The position numbers and the translations under genes are program-made. Below are positions 17,126 through 24,095 of a stretch of 36,589 nucleotides of DNA, in pieces; the stretch's first letter is position 1; each line of letters opens with the position of its first letter. Origin of the DNA: Clostridia bacterium (GTDB taxonomy: Bacteria > Bacillota > Clostridia > Oscillospirales > CAG-272); contig JAFSSQ010000048.1 in NCBI GenBank assembly GCA_017450965.1, positions 1-36,589 of the forward strand, read 5' to 3'. The notes beneath the pieces were generated by a model that was not told the origin of the DNA, did no database searches, and saw only the letters and a list, made by a program, of their open reading frames with translations.

Positions 17126-18175
17126 ATGAACAATCAAGCGACCACGGCGAAAGTCATGAAAGAATCCAAGAACAAGATCAAGGTCGAGTTTGAGCGTACG
17201 CCTCTCCTCCAAAGACTGAAGGCAAAGTTCCTCAATACCTATTTCCTTACCAACGTCGTTTGGTACGCCTTCCGTCTGATCCTGCTTCTCGGTATCTCCT
17301 ACGTCATCCTTTACCCCTTCTTTGCCAAGATCGCAGGCTCGCTGATGGGCCAGGAGGACTTCATCGACGTTACGGTCTTCCTGATCCCGAAGCACTGGAC
17401 GCTCGACACCTACAAGGCGATCTTCGTTGAGAACCAGTACATGAAGGCGTTTGCCTACACCTTCCTCGTTTCCTTCTCGACCGCGATCGCGCAGACGCTG
17501 ATCTGCTGCCTCGTCGGTTACGGACTTGCCAAGTTCAAGTTCAAAGGGAACGCGGCGCTGATGCTCGCGGTCATCATCACGATGGTCGTCCCGCACGGCA
17601 CGGTCCAGCTTTCCATGTATATGCACTTCCGTTATTTCGACGTTTTCGGGCTTTTCGGGCTGCTCAACAAGCTCGGCGCCTGGAATCAGTCCTTCCTTGT
17701 CAACCTGACGGGCGATAACGGGATCTGGCCTCTGATCCTGCTCTCCATCACGGGTCTCGCGTTCAAGAACGGCCTTTACATCTTCCTGATGCGGCAGTTC
17801 TACCGCGGCGTTCCGGACGAGTTGGAAGAGTCCGCCTACGTGGACGGCTCCGGCACCTTCCGTACCTTCTGCCAGATCATCATCCCGCTTTCTGTCCCGA
17901 TGATGGTCACCATCTTCCTCTTTGCCTTCTGCTGGCAGTGGACCGATAACTTCTATACGGATCTGTTCTTTGCCAACGCGAGAAAACTGGTTTTGATGCC
18001 GGATATCGTGCAGATCCCCAGCTCGCTTTCCACAAGCTACGCGGGCAAGAACCTGTTCGAGTCGGCGATCCGGAATACCTGCGGACTGATGATCATCGCT
18101 CCGCTGGTCGTTCTCTACCTCTTCTGCCAGAAGTTCCTCGTTCAGGGCATCGAGCGCAGCGGTCTGGTCGGCTAA
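17126..18175 (+). CDS. Carbohydrate ABC importer permease, UgpE-like (pair 2)
   Basis: A 349-residue MalG/UgpE-type permease with a long charged N-terminus (about 1-45) before the first helix. Family marks are GLAKFKFKGNAALM, LYIFLMRQFYRGVPDELEESAYVDGSGTFRTFCQIIIP, which includes the EAA loop, and a C-terminal helix ending in KFLVQGIERSGLVG. That last phrase is common in these permeases. GGAGGTGAG is an excellent ribosome site 8 bases before ATG 17126. This is the last gene of the operon, followed 7 bases later by a strong terminator. The presence of a second complete pair with only one binding protein is discussed in the findings. Confidence 0.93.
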   Translation: MNNQATTAKVMKESKNKIKVEFERTPLLQRLKAKFLNTYFLTNVVWYAFRLILLLGISYVILYPFFAKIAGSLMGQEDFIDVTVFLIPKHWTLDTYKAIFVENQYMKAFAYTFLVSFSTAIAQTLICCLVGYGLAKFKFKGNAALMLAVIITMVVPHGTVQLSMYMHFRYFDVFGLFGLLNKLGAWNQSFLVNLTGDNGIWPLILLSITGLAFKNGLYIFLMRQFYRGVPDELEESAYVDGSGTFRTFCQIIIPLSVPMMVTIFLFAFCWQWTDNFYTDLFFANARKLVLMPDIVQIPSSLSTSYAGKNLFESAIRNTCGLMIIAPLVVLYLFCQKFLVQGIERSGLVG

Positions 18176-18182
18176 AACGCAG

Positions 18183-18219
18183 AAAGGGAGACGCTTTTAC
18201 GTCTCCCTTTTCTCTTTTT
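18183..18219 (+). terminator. Intrinsic terminator of the ABC operon
   Basis: A perfect 11-base stem AAAGGGAGACG (18183-18193) with CGTCTCCCTTT (18200-18210), loop of 6, followed by TCTCTTTTT. It ends the seven-gene transcript. Confidence 0.92.
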
Positions 18220-18228
18220 CCAAAAGGG

Positions 18229-18256
18229 TAGACTTTTCGGGAAAAAGGTGTATAAT
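18229..18256 (+). promoter_or_regulatory. Promoter of the CvpA-like gene
   Basis: A perfect TATAAT at 18251-18256 has a partial -35, TAGACT, at 18229-18234, with 16-base spacing. The leader would be about 45-50 bases; GAAAGGAGA at 18291-18299 is the ribosome site for the ATG at 18310. Confidence 0.65.
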
Positions 18257-18309
18257 AAAAGAAAAGTGCAAAGGAAAGGATCCTTTGCCTGAAAGGAGAG
18301 ACCGCAACG

Positions 18310-19977
18310 ATGAATCCGGCTCTTATCTTTTGGATCACGGCAGCGATTTTTGTTTTGCTTTTCTGCCTTGTTTCCCTGTTCCGCGGGTGGAAGACCGCGC
18401 TGATCCGCTTTGGTACGCTTCTCCTCTCGGCTGTCGGCGCTTATTTCCTCGCGCCGCCGCTTGCCCGTCTCCTGGGCGGAGGTCTGATCTCAACCGGCTT
18501 GCTTGTCGCCGGAAAGGAGGGGCTCTTTGCGTCCGTTCCGCAAGAGATCGCCGCTTTTCTCAAGGGGATCCTGTCCGCGCTTACCGCGCCCGTCTTCTTT
18601 TTGCTCCTCTTTCTTCTTTTCGCCTTCCTCACGCTTCTTGTATGCCTTGCGGTCTTCCGCCGGCTCGAACCGAAGGACAAGCCGATGCCCGCCGTCAGCC
18701 GGATCGCCGGCACGCTGATCGGCCTTTTTTCCGCTTGCTTTTTTGTCGCGGCGGTCGCGCTGCCGCTTTACGGATACGGCGTCATGGCGCGCTCTGTTCT
18801 GGAAAAATCGGATCTTCCCGCGGAGGAAAAATCGTTCACCGTCCTGGGAGAAAAGGGGGACGGCGCGATGGATGCGCTGGGCGCGTATTCGCTGTTCTCC
18901 GGTATGACCGAGGTCGACGCGGCGGGAGAAACGGTCTGCCTCGCCGATGAAACAGAGACCTCGCTTGTCGGCACGCTCCTCTTTGAAACCGAGGGTCTGG
19001 TCAAGAAAGACCCGAAAACGTGGGATAAAGAGGACGCCGCCGTGATCCGTGAGATCGCGGAAAAGATGTCCGGGTCCGCGCTCGGGCGCGCCGTCGGGCT
19101 CCTCGCGGCGGAATCGATCCGTTCCGCCCGGGAGGGGGGCGAATCCTGGCTCGGCGTCGACTTTCCCGCTGACGGGGAGGACGGGAACGTCCTGTCCGGC
19201 GCGATCCTTTCGCTTATCGAAACCGCGGACAGTCAAACCGTCGCCGATCTCTACCTTTCCGTCGGAAACACGCTTGCCCTGTTCGCGGAAAAAGGGTATA
19301 TGACTCTCTTCAGCGAAAACGGTTCGCCCGAGGCGCTTCTCGACGATCCCGAAACGCTCGGCGCGCTGATCGATACCGTTTTTGCTTCCCGCAGTCTGGA
19401 CGAGCTCTCCGCGGCCGCCGCGGGGACGGTGATCGACAGCGTGCTCTCCTCTCTGGGACTCGGGGAGGAGATCTCCGGGCTTGACTTTCCGGACGGTTCC
19501 GCTCTCTCGGCCGCTACGCCGGAGGAGCGGGAGCGGGAAAAAGCGGCGCTGGTCGAAACGGCCAAGGATGCGGCCGCTCTGCGGCAGCTCAACGTCCTCG
19601 ACGGGGACTTCGACCCCGTCGCTGACAAAGACGTGATCCTCACCTGCGCGCGGATCCTTGACCGCGTTAACGGGACGATCCTGTTCGGCAAGGCGGCGGA
19701 CAGTCTCGTCGAGCAGCTTGCGGACCGCTGCGTGGAAGCGGGCCTTCTCAGCTCCGAAAAGGCGGAGACGGTCCTGCGCCGTTACCGGGAGGCGGCGACG
19801 GGCGGAGATTTCAAACTGGAACGTCTGCTCGATCTGGCGATCACCGCGTTCGGAGATCTGCGCGCGCTCGGCGCGGACCTTTCCCCGGATCAGATCCCCG
19901 ATCCGGACGCATACCCCGAGCCGCTGTCCTCGACGCTGCGTGAGCTTAGGGAGATGCTCAGCGCTTCCGAAAGTTGA
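18310..19977 (+). CDS. CvpA-like membrane protein with long C-terminal region
   Basis: A 555-residue protein. The first 160 residues hold four predicted membrane helices (about 5-23, 32-52, 88-113, 130-155) with the spacing of CvpA/colicin-V-production proteins, including FRGWKTALIRFGTLLLSAVGAYFLA. The remaining 390 residues are polar, acidic and Leu/Ala-rich, predicted mostly helical, with no family I recognise. CvpA proteins are usually about 160-180 residues, so this is a strongly extended form. It stands alone with its own promoter and a terminator behind it. Function unknown; an envelope role is likely by topology. Confidence 0.75.
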   Translation: MNPALIFWITAAIFVLLFCLVSLFRGWKTALIRFGTLLLSAVGAYFLAPPLARLLGGGLISTGLLVAGKEGLFASVPQEIAAFLKGILSALTAPVFFLLLFLLFAFLTLLVCLAVFRRLEPKDKPMPAVSRIAGTLIGLFSACFFVAAVALPLYGYGVMARSVLEKSDLPAEEKSFTVLGEKGDGAMDALGAYSLFSGMTEVDAAGETVCLADETETSLVGTLLFETEGLVKKDPKTWDKEDAAVIREIAEKMSGSALGRAVGLLAAESIRSAREGGESWLGVDFPADGEDGNVLSGAILSLIETADSQTVADLYLSVGNTLALFAEKGYMTLFSENGSPEALLDDPETLGALIDTVFASRSLDELSAAAAGTVIDSVLSSLGLGEEISGLDFPDGSALSAATPEEREREKAALVETAKDAAALRQLNVLDGDFDPVADKDVILTCARILDRVNGTILFGKAADSLVEQLADRCVEAGLLSSEKAETVLRRYREAATGGDFKLERLLDLAITAFGDLRALGADLSPDQIPDPDAYPEPLSSTLRELREMLSASES

Positions 19978-19978
19978 A

Positions 19979-20018
19979 CAAAAAAAGAACGCCGCCTGTT
20001 TTTGGACAGGCGGCGTTC
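19979..20018 (-). terminator. Convergent terminator between CvpA-like gene and DUF523 gene
   Basis: A perfect 13-base stem, GAACGCCGCCTGT (19987-19999) with ACAGGCGGCGTTC (20006-20018). An A-run at 19980-19986 on the + strand gives a T-run for transcripts from the right, so it best serves the minus-strand citrate synthase/DUF523 transcript; the + side has only ATTTT and is weaker. Confidence 0.85.
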
Positions 20019-20027
20019 GGATTTTGA

Positions 20028-20465
20028 TCAGAGATTGTTTGCTTCCTCCTCCGAGAAAACGGCGATCCCGTTTTCCGCGAGCAGAGCGGCGGTCATGCCG
20101 CGGCCGGGGACCGTCCGGCCGGAAAAAATACCGTCGTGGATGAAGTGTACCCCGCAGGAGGGGCTTTTTTCCTTTAAAAGCGCCTTCCGGCAGCCGAGGG
20201 AGCGGGCAAGCGCCAGCGTGCGCATGGCCCCCTCGCGGTATTCACGGGTAACGGAGCGCCCGTCTTTTGTTGTTACCTCGCCGTCCGCTCCGATCTCCGC
20301 GGGCGGGCGCGGGAGGGAGAGTCCCCCCGCCAGCTCCGGGCAGACGGGGATCAGCCGGTAGCGGAGCGAGAGCCCGTCCGGCAGGGAAGCGGGGACGCTT
20401 TTTCCGTCGTAGCGGCAGGCGTACCCGAGCAGGCAGGCGCTGATAAGGAGCGGCTCGCGTTTCAC
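20028..20465 (-). CDS. DUF523 family protein (YbbK-like)
   Basis: A 145-residue protein of the DUF523 family, whose biochemical function I do not know. Family marks are the N-terminal LLISACLLGYACRYDG, PVCPELAGGL, and KSPSCGVHFIHDGIFSGRTVPGRGMTAALL. Four conserved cysteines (11, 17, 42, 104) suggest metal or redox chemistry, which is inference. I start it at GTG 20465, two bases after the stop of citrate synthase; a longer reading would run inside the citrate synthase gene. No strong ribosome site is visible, so translation is probably coupled to the gene before it. A terminator follows at once. Confidence 0.88.
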   Translation of the reverse strand: MKREPLLISACLLGYACRYDGKSVPASLPDGLSLRYRLIPVCPELAGGLSLPRPPAEIGADGEVTTKDGRSVTREYREGAMRTLALARSLGCRKALLKEKSPSCGVHFIHDGIFSGRTVPGRGMTAALLAENGIAVFSEEEANNL

Positions 20466-20467
20466 GG

Positions 20468-21847
20468 TCAGCTTCGCTCGGCGAGCGGAACGTAGCGGGT
20501 CTCTTTGGCGATGCACTTGTAACCGGGACGGATGATCTTGCTTTGCGCGGCTTCCTCGATCCGGTGCGCGCACCAGCCGGCCACACGCGCGATGGCAAAG
20601 AGAGGCGTGAACATCTCGGTCGGGATACCGAGCATCCGGTAGACGAGCCCGGAGTAGAGGTCGACGTTGGCGCACAGGGGCTTTTCGATCCGGCGTTCCT
20701 CGTGGAAGACCCCGGGGCTCAGCCGCTCGATCGTCTCCAGCAGTTCAAAATCAGCGCCGTACCCTTTCTTTTCGGCAAGGGAACGGGCATAACGCTTGAG
20801 CGTCACGGCGCGCGGATCGGAGAGCGTGTAAACGGCGTGTCCCATTCCGTAAATGAGGCCGCTGCCGTCTCCCGCTTCGCCCCTCAGGATTTTGACGAGA
20901 TAGTCCTTGACCTCTCCGTCGTCCTTCGGGTTGAGGATGTTTGCCTTGGCGTCGTCAAACATCTGCTGGGCTTTGATATTTGCGCCGCCGTGGCGGGGAC
21001 CCTTGAGGGAGCAGATCGCGCTCGCGATCGCGCTGTACGTGTCCGACCCAGTCGAGGAGATGACGCGGGTGGAAAAGGTCGAGTTGTTGCCGCCGCCGTG
21101 CTCCGCGTGCAAAACGAGGCAGAGATCCAGCAGCTTCGCTTCCTCGTCGGTATAGGATTTGTCCGAGCGCAGCACCCGCAGGAAGTTTTCCGCCGTGCAG
21201 AGATTGTTGCGCGGGTTGTGCAGCGTCAGGCTCTTGCCCCGGAACACGTTGCGGTAGACGGCGTAGGAATGAGCGGCGATGATCGGGAGCCGCGCGATCA
21301 GCTCGATGCTCTGGCGCATGATGTTCTCCAGAGAGGAGTCGTCCGGATTGTCGTCATAGGCGTAAAGCGCCAGAACGCCGGTCGCCATCTTGTTCATCAC
21401 GGAGGTGGACGGCGCCTTCATGATGATATCTTCGGTGAAGCGGGGAGGAAGGAAACGGCAGGCGTCCATGATCCGGTCGAAGGAGTCGAGCTCCTCCTCG
21501 GAGGGAAGGTGGCCGAAGAGAAGGAGAAACGCCGTCTCCTCAAAGCCAAACCGCCCTTCGGACATAAAGGAGTTGACGAGATCCTCCACGTTGTATCCGC
21601 AGTAAAAGAGCTCGCCCGGCGCGGGGATACGCTCCCCCTCGGAGACGATGTACCCGTGCACGTTGCCTTTCCGCGTGATACCGGCGATGACGCCGGTTCC
21701 GTCCGCCTCGCGCAGTCCGCGTTTGATATAGTTGTTCGAAAAGGCGGAAGGAGAGATTACGTAATGATTCCGGCAGCTTTCCACCAGATCGACAAAAAGC
21801 CCGGAATGCTCCGCAAACGTATCTAAAAGAGAAGGATCGTAAGCCAT
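20468..21847 (-). CDS. gltA: Citrate synthase
   Basis: A 459-residue citrate synthase that condenses acetyl-CoA and oxaloacetate to citrate, feeding the oxidative TCA branch toward 2-oxoglutarate and glutamate. The catalytic triad is visible: His250 in HAEHGGGNNSTF, His337 in YGMGHAVY, and Asp396 in ANVDLYSG; CoA- and substrate-binding phrases such as LKGPRHGGAN are present. It is longer than the common 370-430 residues at the N-terminus, as in several Clostridia. Two ATG codons are adjacent (21850 and 21847); AGGAGG at 21853-21858 is 5 bases from the second but only 2 from the first, so I prefer 21847. DUF523 follows in the same transcript. Confidence 0.96.
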   Translation of the reverse strand: MAYDPSLLDTFAEHSGLFVDLVESCRNHYVISPSAFSNNYIKRGLREADGTGVIAGITRKGNVHGYIVSEGERIPAPGELFYCGYNVEDLVNSFMSEGRFGFEETAFLLLFGHLPSEEELDSFDRIMDACRFLPPRFTEDIIMKAPSTSVMNKMATGVLALYAYDDNPDDSSLENIMRQSIELIARLPIIAAHSYAVYRNVFRGKSLTLHNPRNNLCTAENFLRVLRSDKSYTDEEAKLLDLCLVLHAEHGGGNNSTFSTRVISSTGSDTYSAIASAICSLKGPRHGGANIKAQQMFDDAKANILNPKDDGEVKDYLVKILRGEAGDGSGLIYGMGHAVYTLSDPRAVTLKRYARSLAEKKGYGADFELLETIERLSPGVFHEERRIEKPLCANVDLYSGLVYRMLGIPTEMFTPLFAIARVAGWCAHRIEEAAQSKIIRPGYKCIAKETRYVPLAERS

Positions 21848-21858
21848 CATGACCTCCT

Positions 21859-21894
21859 GAAAAAAGAAAACGGCGCCTGATAACAGGTGCCGTT
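21859..21894 (-). terminator. Intrinsic terminator of the sensor-regulator gene, overlapping the citrate synthase start region
   Basis: On the minus strand an 11-pair stem with one mispair or wobble (21894-21884 with 21879-21869, loop of 4) is followed by a T-rich tract at about 21870-21861. It lies about 75 bases after the stop of the regulator gene and just before the ribosome site of citrate synthase. Confidence 0.75.
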
Positions 21895-21923
21895 ATCATA
21901 CCACAAAGAAAGAAAAAATGCAA
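21895..21923 (-). promoter_or_regulatory. Promoter of the citrate synthase operon
   Basis: On the minus strand TTGCAT (21923-21918) and TATGAT (21900-21895) are 17 bases apart, with TGG just before the -10 (extended -10). The start point would be near 21888, inside the inverted repeat of the upstream gene's terminator. Confidence 0.75.
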
Positions 21924-21968
21924 GACCCTGCCGCAAATAATTCAAAAAAATCAAAAACAAAGGGGGAA

Positions 21969-23060
21969 TTATCGTAAATAAGCGGACATTATGGCCATCA
22001 GTTCTTTCCGACTTGCAAGGCGGGCGCGCGTGAGCATCCGCTTGATCCGGTACTTGACCGTGCTTTCCGACGTGTGCAGGATTTCCGCGACGTCGGCGTT
22101 CTTTTTGCCCTTCTGGATCCAGAGCAGGATCTCAAGATCCAGCGCGTCGCAATCGGAAAAGATCTGCTCGGCGAGCATCATATCGGTCAGAGGGCCGTCC
22201 GCATAGAGATCGAAGGGAGGGGGCGTTCGCTTTTCCGGCGCTTGCGGCGGGATGTTGAAGGGGAGAACGCCGGTGGAGCGGCGGATATCGATCTCGCAGC
22301 GGTTTTTGATCGTGATATAGGAGAGAGAAGGATCGGCGGAAACGTCCGCGTAGATCGAGACGGCCTTGCGCCCCACCTTTACGCTGTCCAGCACCGCGAC
22401 GGTCAGCTGGGAGGAAAGGTTGCTGCGGTAGGTCATATCGCCGAAGCTGGCGACAAAGAGATCCTCCGGGATCTTCACGCCGGCTTTTTCCAGCGTTTTG
22501 ACCAGCATCAGGCCGGTCACGTCGTTGGCGCTGATCACGGCGTCGTAGGAGGAGATCAGGGGGATCAGACTCTCGCACACGTTGCGCGTCTGGCCGCGGA
22601 AGAAGAAAACGTCGTCATACCCGAACACGCCGTTCCGGTAATTAAGAAAGGCCTTCATCTTTAAAAGGTCGGCCGCCGAGTCGGAATTGATGCCGAGCAG
22701 AGCCACCCGCTTTTTGTTGTACTGATAGAAGTAATTGAGCACGTCGAAGGTCGCCAGCTCGTAATCCGCCACCGAAAAGCCGGAGGCGATGATCCCGTTC
22801 TGGTGGGCGCAGCCGACTAACACCGGCTTTTTCCCGCGGTAGCGGAGCATCTCGGTCACCAGTTTCATCCAGCCGAAGGAGGCGCCCGCGCAAAGCACGA
22901 CGGAAGCGCTCTCAAACGCGGGCGGGAGCGTTTCCCCGTCCGATTCGCCGCAGATCAGGTCGTAGCCTCTGCTTTTGGCTTCCAGCTTGATCCCGCGGAT
23001 ATAAAGCGAGGTCCAGTGCGTATCCGCGTTGTTTTTCTGGATCAGGAGATAAGCGTTCAT
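21969..23060 (-). CDS. Ligand-sensing regulator: LacI-like binding domain plus C-terminal LuxR-type HTH
   Basis: A 363-residue protein with no N-terminal DNA-binding domain. Residues about 1-270 match the periplasmic-binding-like sensor half of LacI-type regulators, including YDAVISANDVTGLMLVKTLE and VKIPEDLFVASFGD. Residues about 305-363 form a LuxR/GerE helix-turn-helix (LDLEILLWIQKGKKNADVAE, then TSESTVKYRIKRML). The order is the reverse of LacI. Start 23060 is preceded by GGAGG with 6-base spacing and by a consensus promoter; a longer frame would cross both. It is divergent from the SGNH/DUF5107 genes, which it probably controls (inference). The ligand is probably a sugar, by sensor family. 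Confidence 0.88.
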   Translation of the reverse strand: MNAYLLIQKNNADTHWTSLYIRGIKLEAKSRGYDLICGESDGETLPPAFESASVVLCAGASFGWMKLVTEMLRYRGKKPVLVGCAHQNGIIASGFSVADYELATFDVLNYFYQYNKKRVALLGINSDSAADLLKMKAFLNYRNGVFGYDDVFFFRGQTRNVCESLIPLISSYDAVISANDVTGLMLVKTLEKAGVKIPEDLFVASFGDMTYRSNLSSQLTVAVLDSVKVGRKAVSIYADVSADPSLSYITIKNRCEIDIRRSTGVLPFNIPPQAPEKRTPPPFDLYADGPLTDMMLAEQIFSDCDALDLEILLWIQKGKKNADVAEILHTSESTVKYRIKRMLTRARLASRKELMAIMSAYLR

Positions 23061-23094
23061 TCCTGCCCTCCGATCTTCGATCGTCTTCAGTTTG

Positions 23095-23123
23095 ATTATA
23101 CAATAGGAAGAAAAGGTTGTCAA
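23095..23123 (-). promoter_or_regulatory. Perfect-consensus promoter of the sensor-regulator gene
   Basis: On the minus strand TTGACA (23123-23118) and TATAAT (23100-23095) are both perfect and exactly 17 bases apart. The leader to ATG 23060 would be about 28 bases. Confidence 0.93.
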
Positions 23124-23161
23124 GGACAAAACCGCGGCCCGGTTTGGCGAAAAGATTGGTC

Positions 23162-23193
23162 TTGCAACTCTCTCCCGACCGTGGTAGGATAAT
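23162..23193 (+). promoter_or_regulatory. Weaker promoter candidate of the SGNH/DUF5107 gene set
   Basis: TTGCAA at 23162-23167 is followed after 17 bases by TAGGAT (23185-23190), overlapping GATAAT at 23188-23193 (spacing 20). It is divergent from the strong promoter at 23095-23123, with about 40 bases between the two -35 boxes, where an operator could lie. Confidence 0.45.
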
Positions 23194-23223
23194 ACTGAAA
23201 ACCAAAAGGAGATGACTTCGGAT

Positions 23224-24084
23224 ATGAAAATAAAAAAGAAAGGTTTGCTGATCCTCCTCTTTTCGGCGCTCCTTGTCCTTGCCGCCTGCGCTCCTTCTTC
23301 GGGAGGGCCGGCTGCCGGGACGCAGACCGGGCAGCCCGCCGCCTTCCCGGATACGGTACCGGAGACCGAGCCCGAAACGGAGCCCGAAACCGAGCCCGAA
23401 ACCGAGCCCGAAACCGAGCCCGAAACCGAGCCCGAGACGACCCCGGAGACGGAAAAACCCGCCCTGCCCCGTAAGATCGCCTGCGTCGGCGACAGCATCA
23501 CCTACGGCGTCGGCGCTTCCGACCGCACCAAGACCTCCTATCCCGTCCTGCTGCAAAAACTGCTCGGGACCGGGACGACGGTGCGCAACTTCGGCCGTTC
23601 CCGCGCCTATGCGATCAACAACAAAAACGAGGAATACAAGTACGCGAGCGACGCGAGCGTCGCCTACACGGAGACGGCGGAATACCGCGCCAGTCTCTCC
23701 TATCAGCCGGACGCGGTCGTGATCATGCTCGGCACCAACGACGCGTACGTCGCCCACCAGAACACCGACGTTGCCGCCAAGTTCCACCGGGAGCTTGCCT
23801 CGCTGGTCAAAAGCTATCAGGCGCTTTCCTCCTCGCCGAGGATCTATCTCATCCTCTGCGTCGACCGGTACGATGCGGCGGTGCGTAAAAAGAACCTCGC
23901 CGAGCTGATCCTCCCCGAGATCCGGGCCGTCGCCGGGGAGCTCGGGACCGAGCTGATCGACCTTCACACCGCCACCGCGCCGTACGCGAAGGCGTCGAGC
24001 GGCTATTATACCGACGGGATCCATCTGACCGACGTCGGGTATGAACTGATGGCAAACGAAATCTACAAAAGTCTTACGAAGTGA
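23224..24084 (+). CDS. SGNH/GDSL-family hydrolase lipoprotein
   Basis: A 286-residue lipoprotein, lipobox LAAC with Cys22, then a Glu-Thr-Glu-Pro repeat linker (about 47-75) and an SGNH esterase domain. Block I is ACVGDSITYG with nucleophile Ser91; block III is MLGTNDAY with Asn172; block V is DGIHLTDVGY with Asp264 and His267. Enzymes of this type remove acyl groups, often acetyl from carbohydrates, outside the cell (family knowledge). I start at ATG 23224 because GGAG at 23208-23211 abuts an earlier ATG at 23212, leaving it no spacing. It is the first gene of a + strand set; the DUF5107 gene starts 11 bases after its stop. Confidence 0.9.
   Translation: MKIKKKGLLILLFSALLVLAACAPSSGGPAAGTQTGQPAAFPDTVPETEPETEPETEPETEPETEPETEPETTPETEKPALPRKIACVGDSITYGVGASDRTKTSYPVLLQKLLGTGTTVRNFGRSRAYAINNKNEEYKYASDASVAYTETAEYRASLSYQPDAVVIMLGTNDAYVAHQNTDVAAKFHRELASLVKSYQALSSSPRIYLILCVDRYDAAVRKKNLAELILPEIRAVAGELGTELIDLHTATAPYAKASSGYYTDGIHLTDVGYELMANEIYKSLTK
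23362..23433 (+). repeat. Six 12-base tandem repeats encoding Glu-Thr-Glu-Pro
   Basis: Six successive 12-base units (mostly GAAACCGAGCCC, with the first two differing by one or two bases) code for six ETEP units in the linker of the SGNH lipoprotein. Because the unit is a multiple of three, changes in copy number keep the frame. Confidence 0.95.
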
Positions 24085-24095
24085 GGAAACGAAAG

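Noticed and set aside
5846..17626. Very long antisense open frames (about 1099, 690, 1139 and 509 codons) opposite the ABC operon
   Set aside because: They lie exactly opposite well-supported genes, have no ribosome sites or family resemblance, and are rich in Arg/His/Asp/Val/Gly as expected from reading GC-biased codons backwards.
20542..21826. Plus-strand 427-codon open frame opposite citrate synthase
   Set aside because: The minus-strand reading is an intact citrate synthase with all catalytic residues; the plus frame has no family resemblance.
23362..23433. CRISPR-like periodic repeat
   Set aside because: The unit is 12 bases with no spacers and lies in frame inside a lipoprotein linker.
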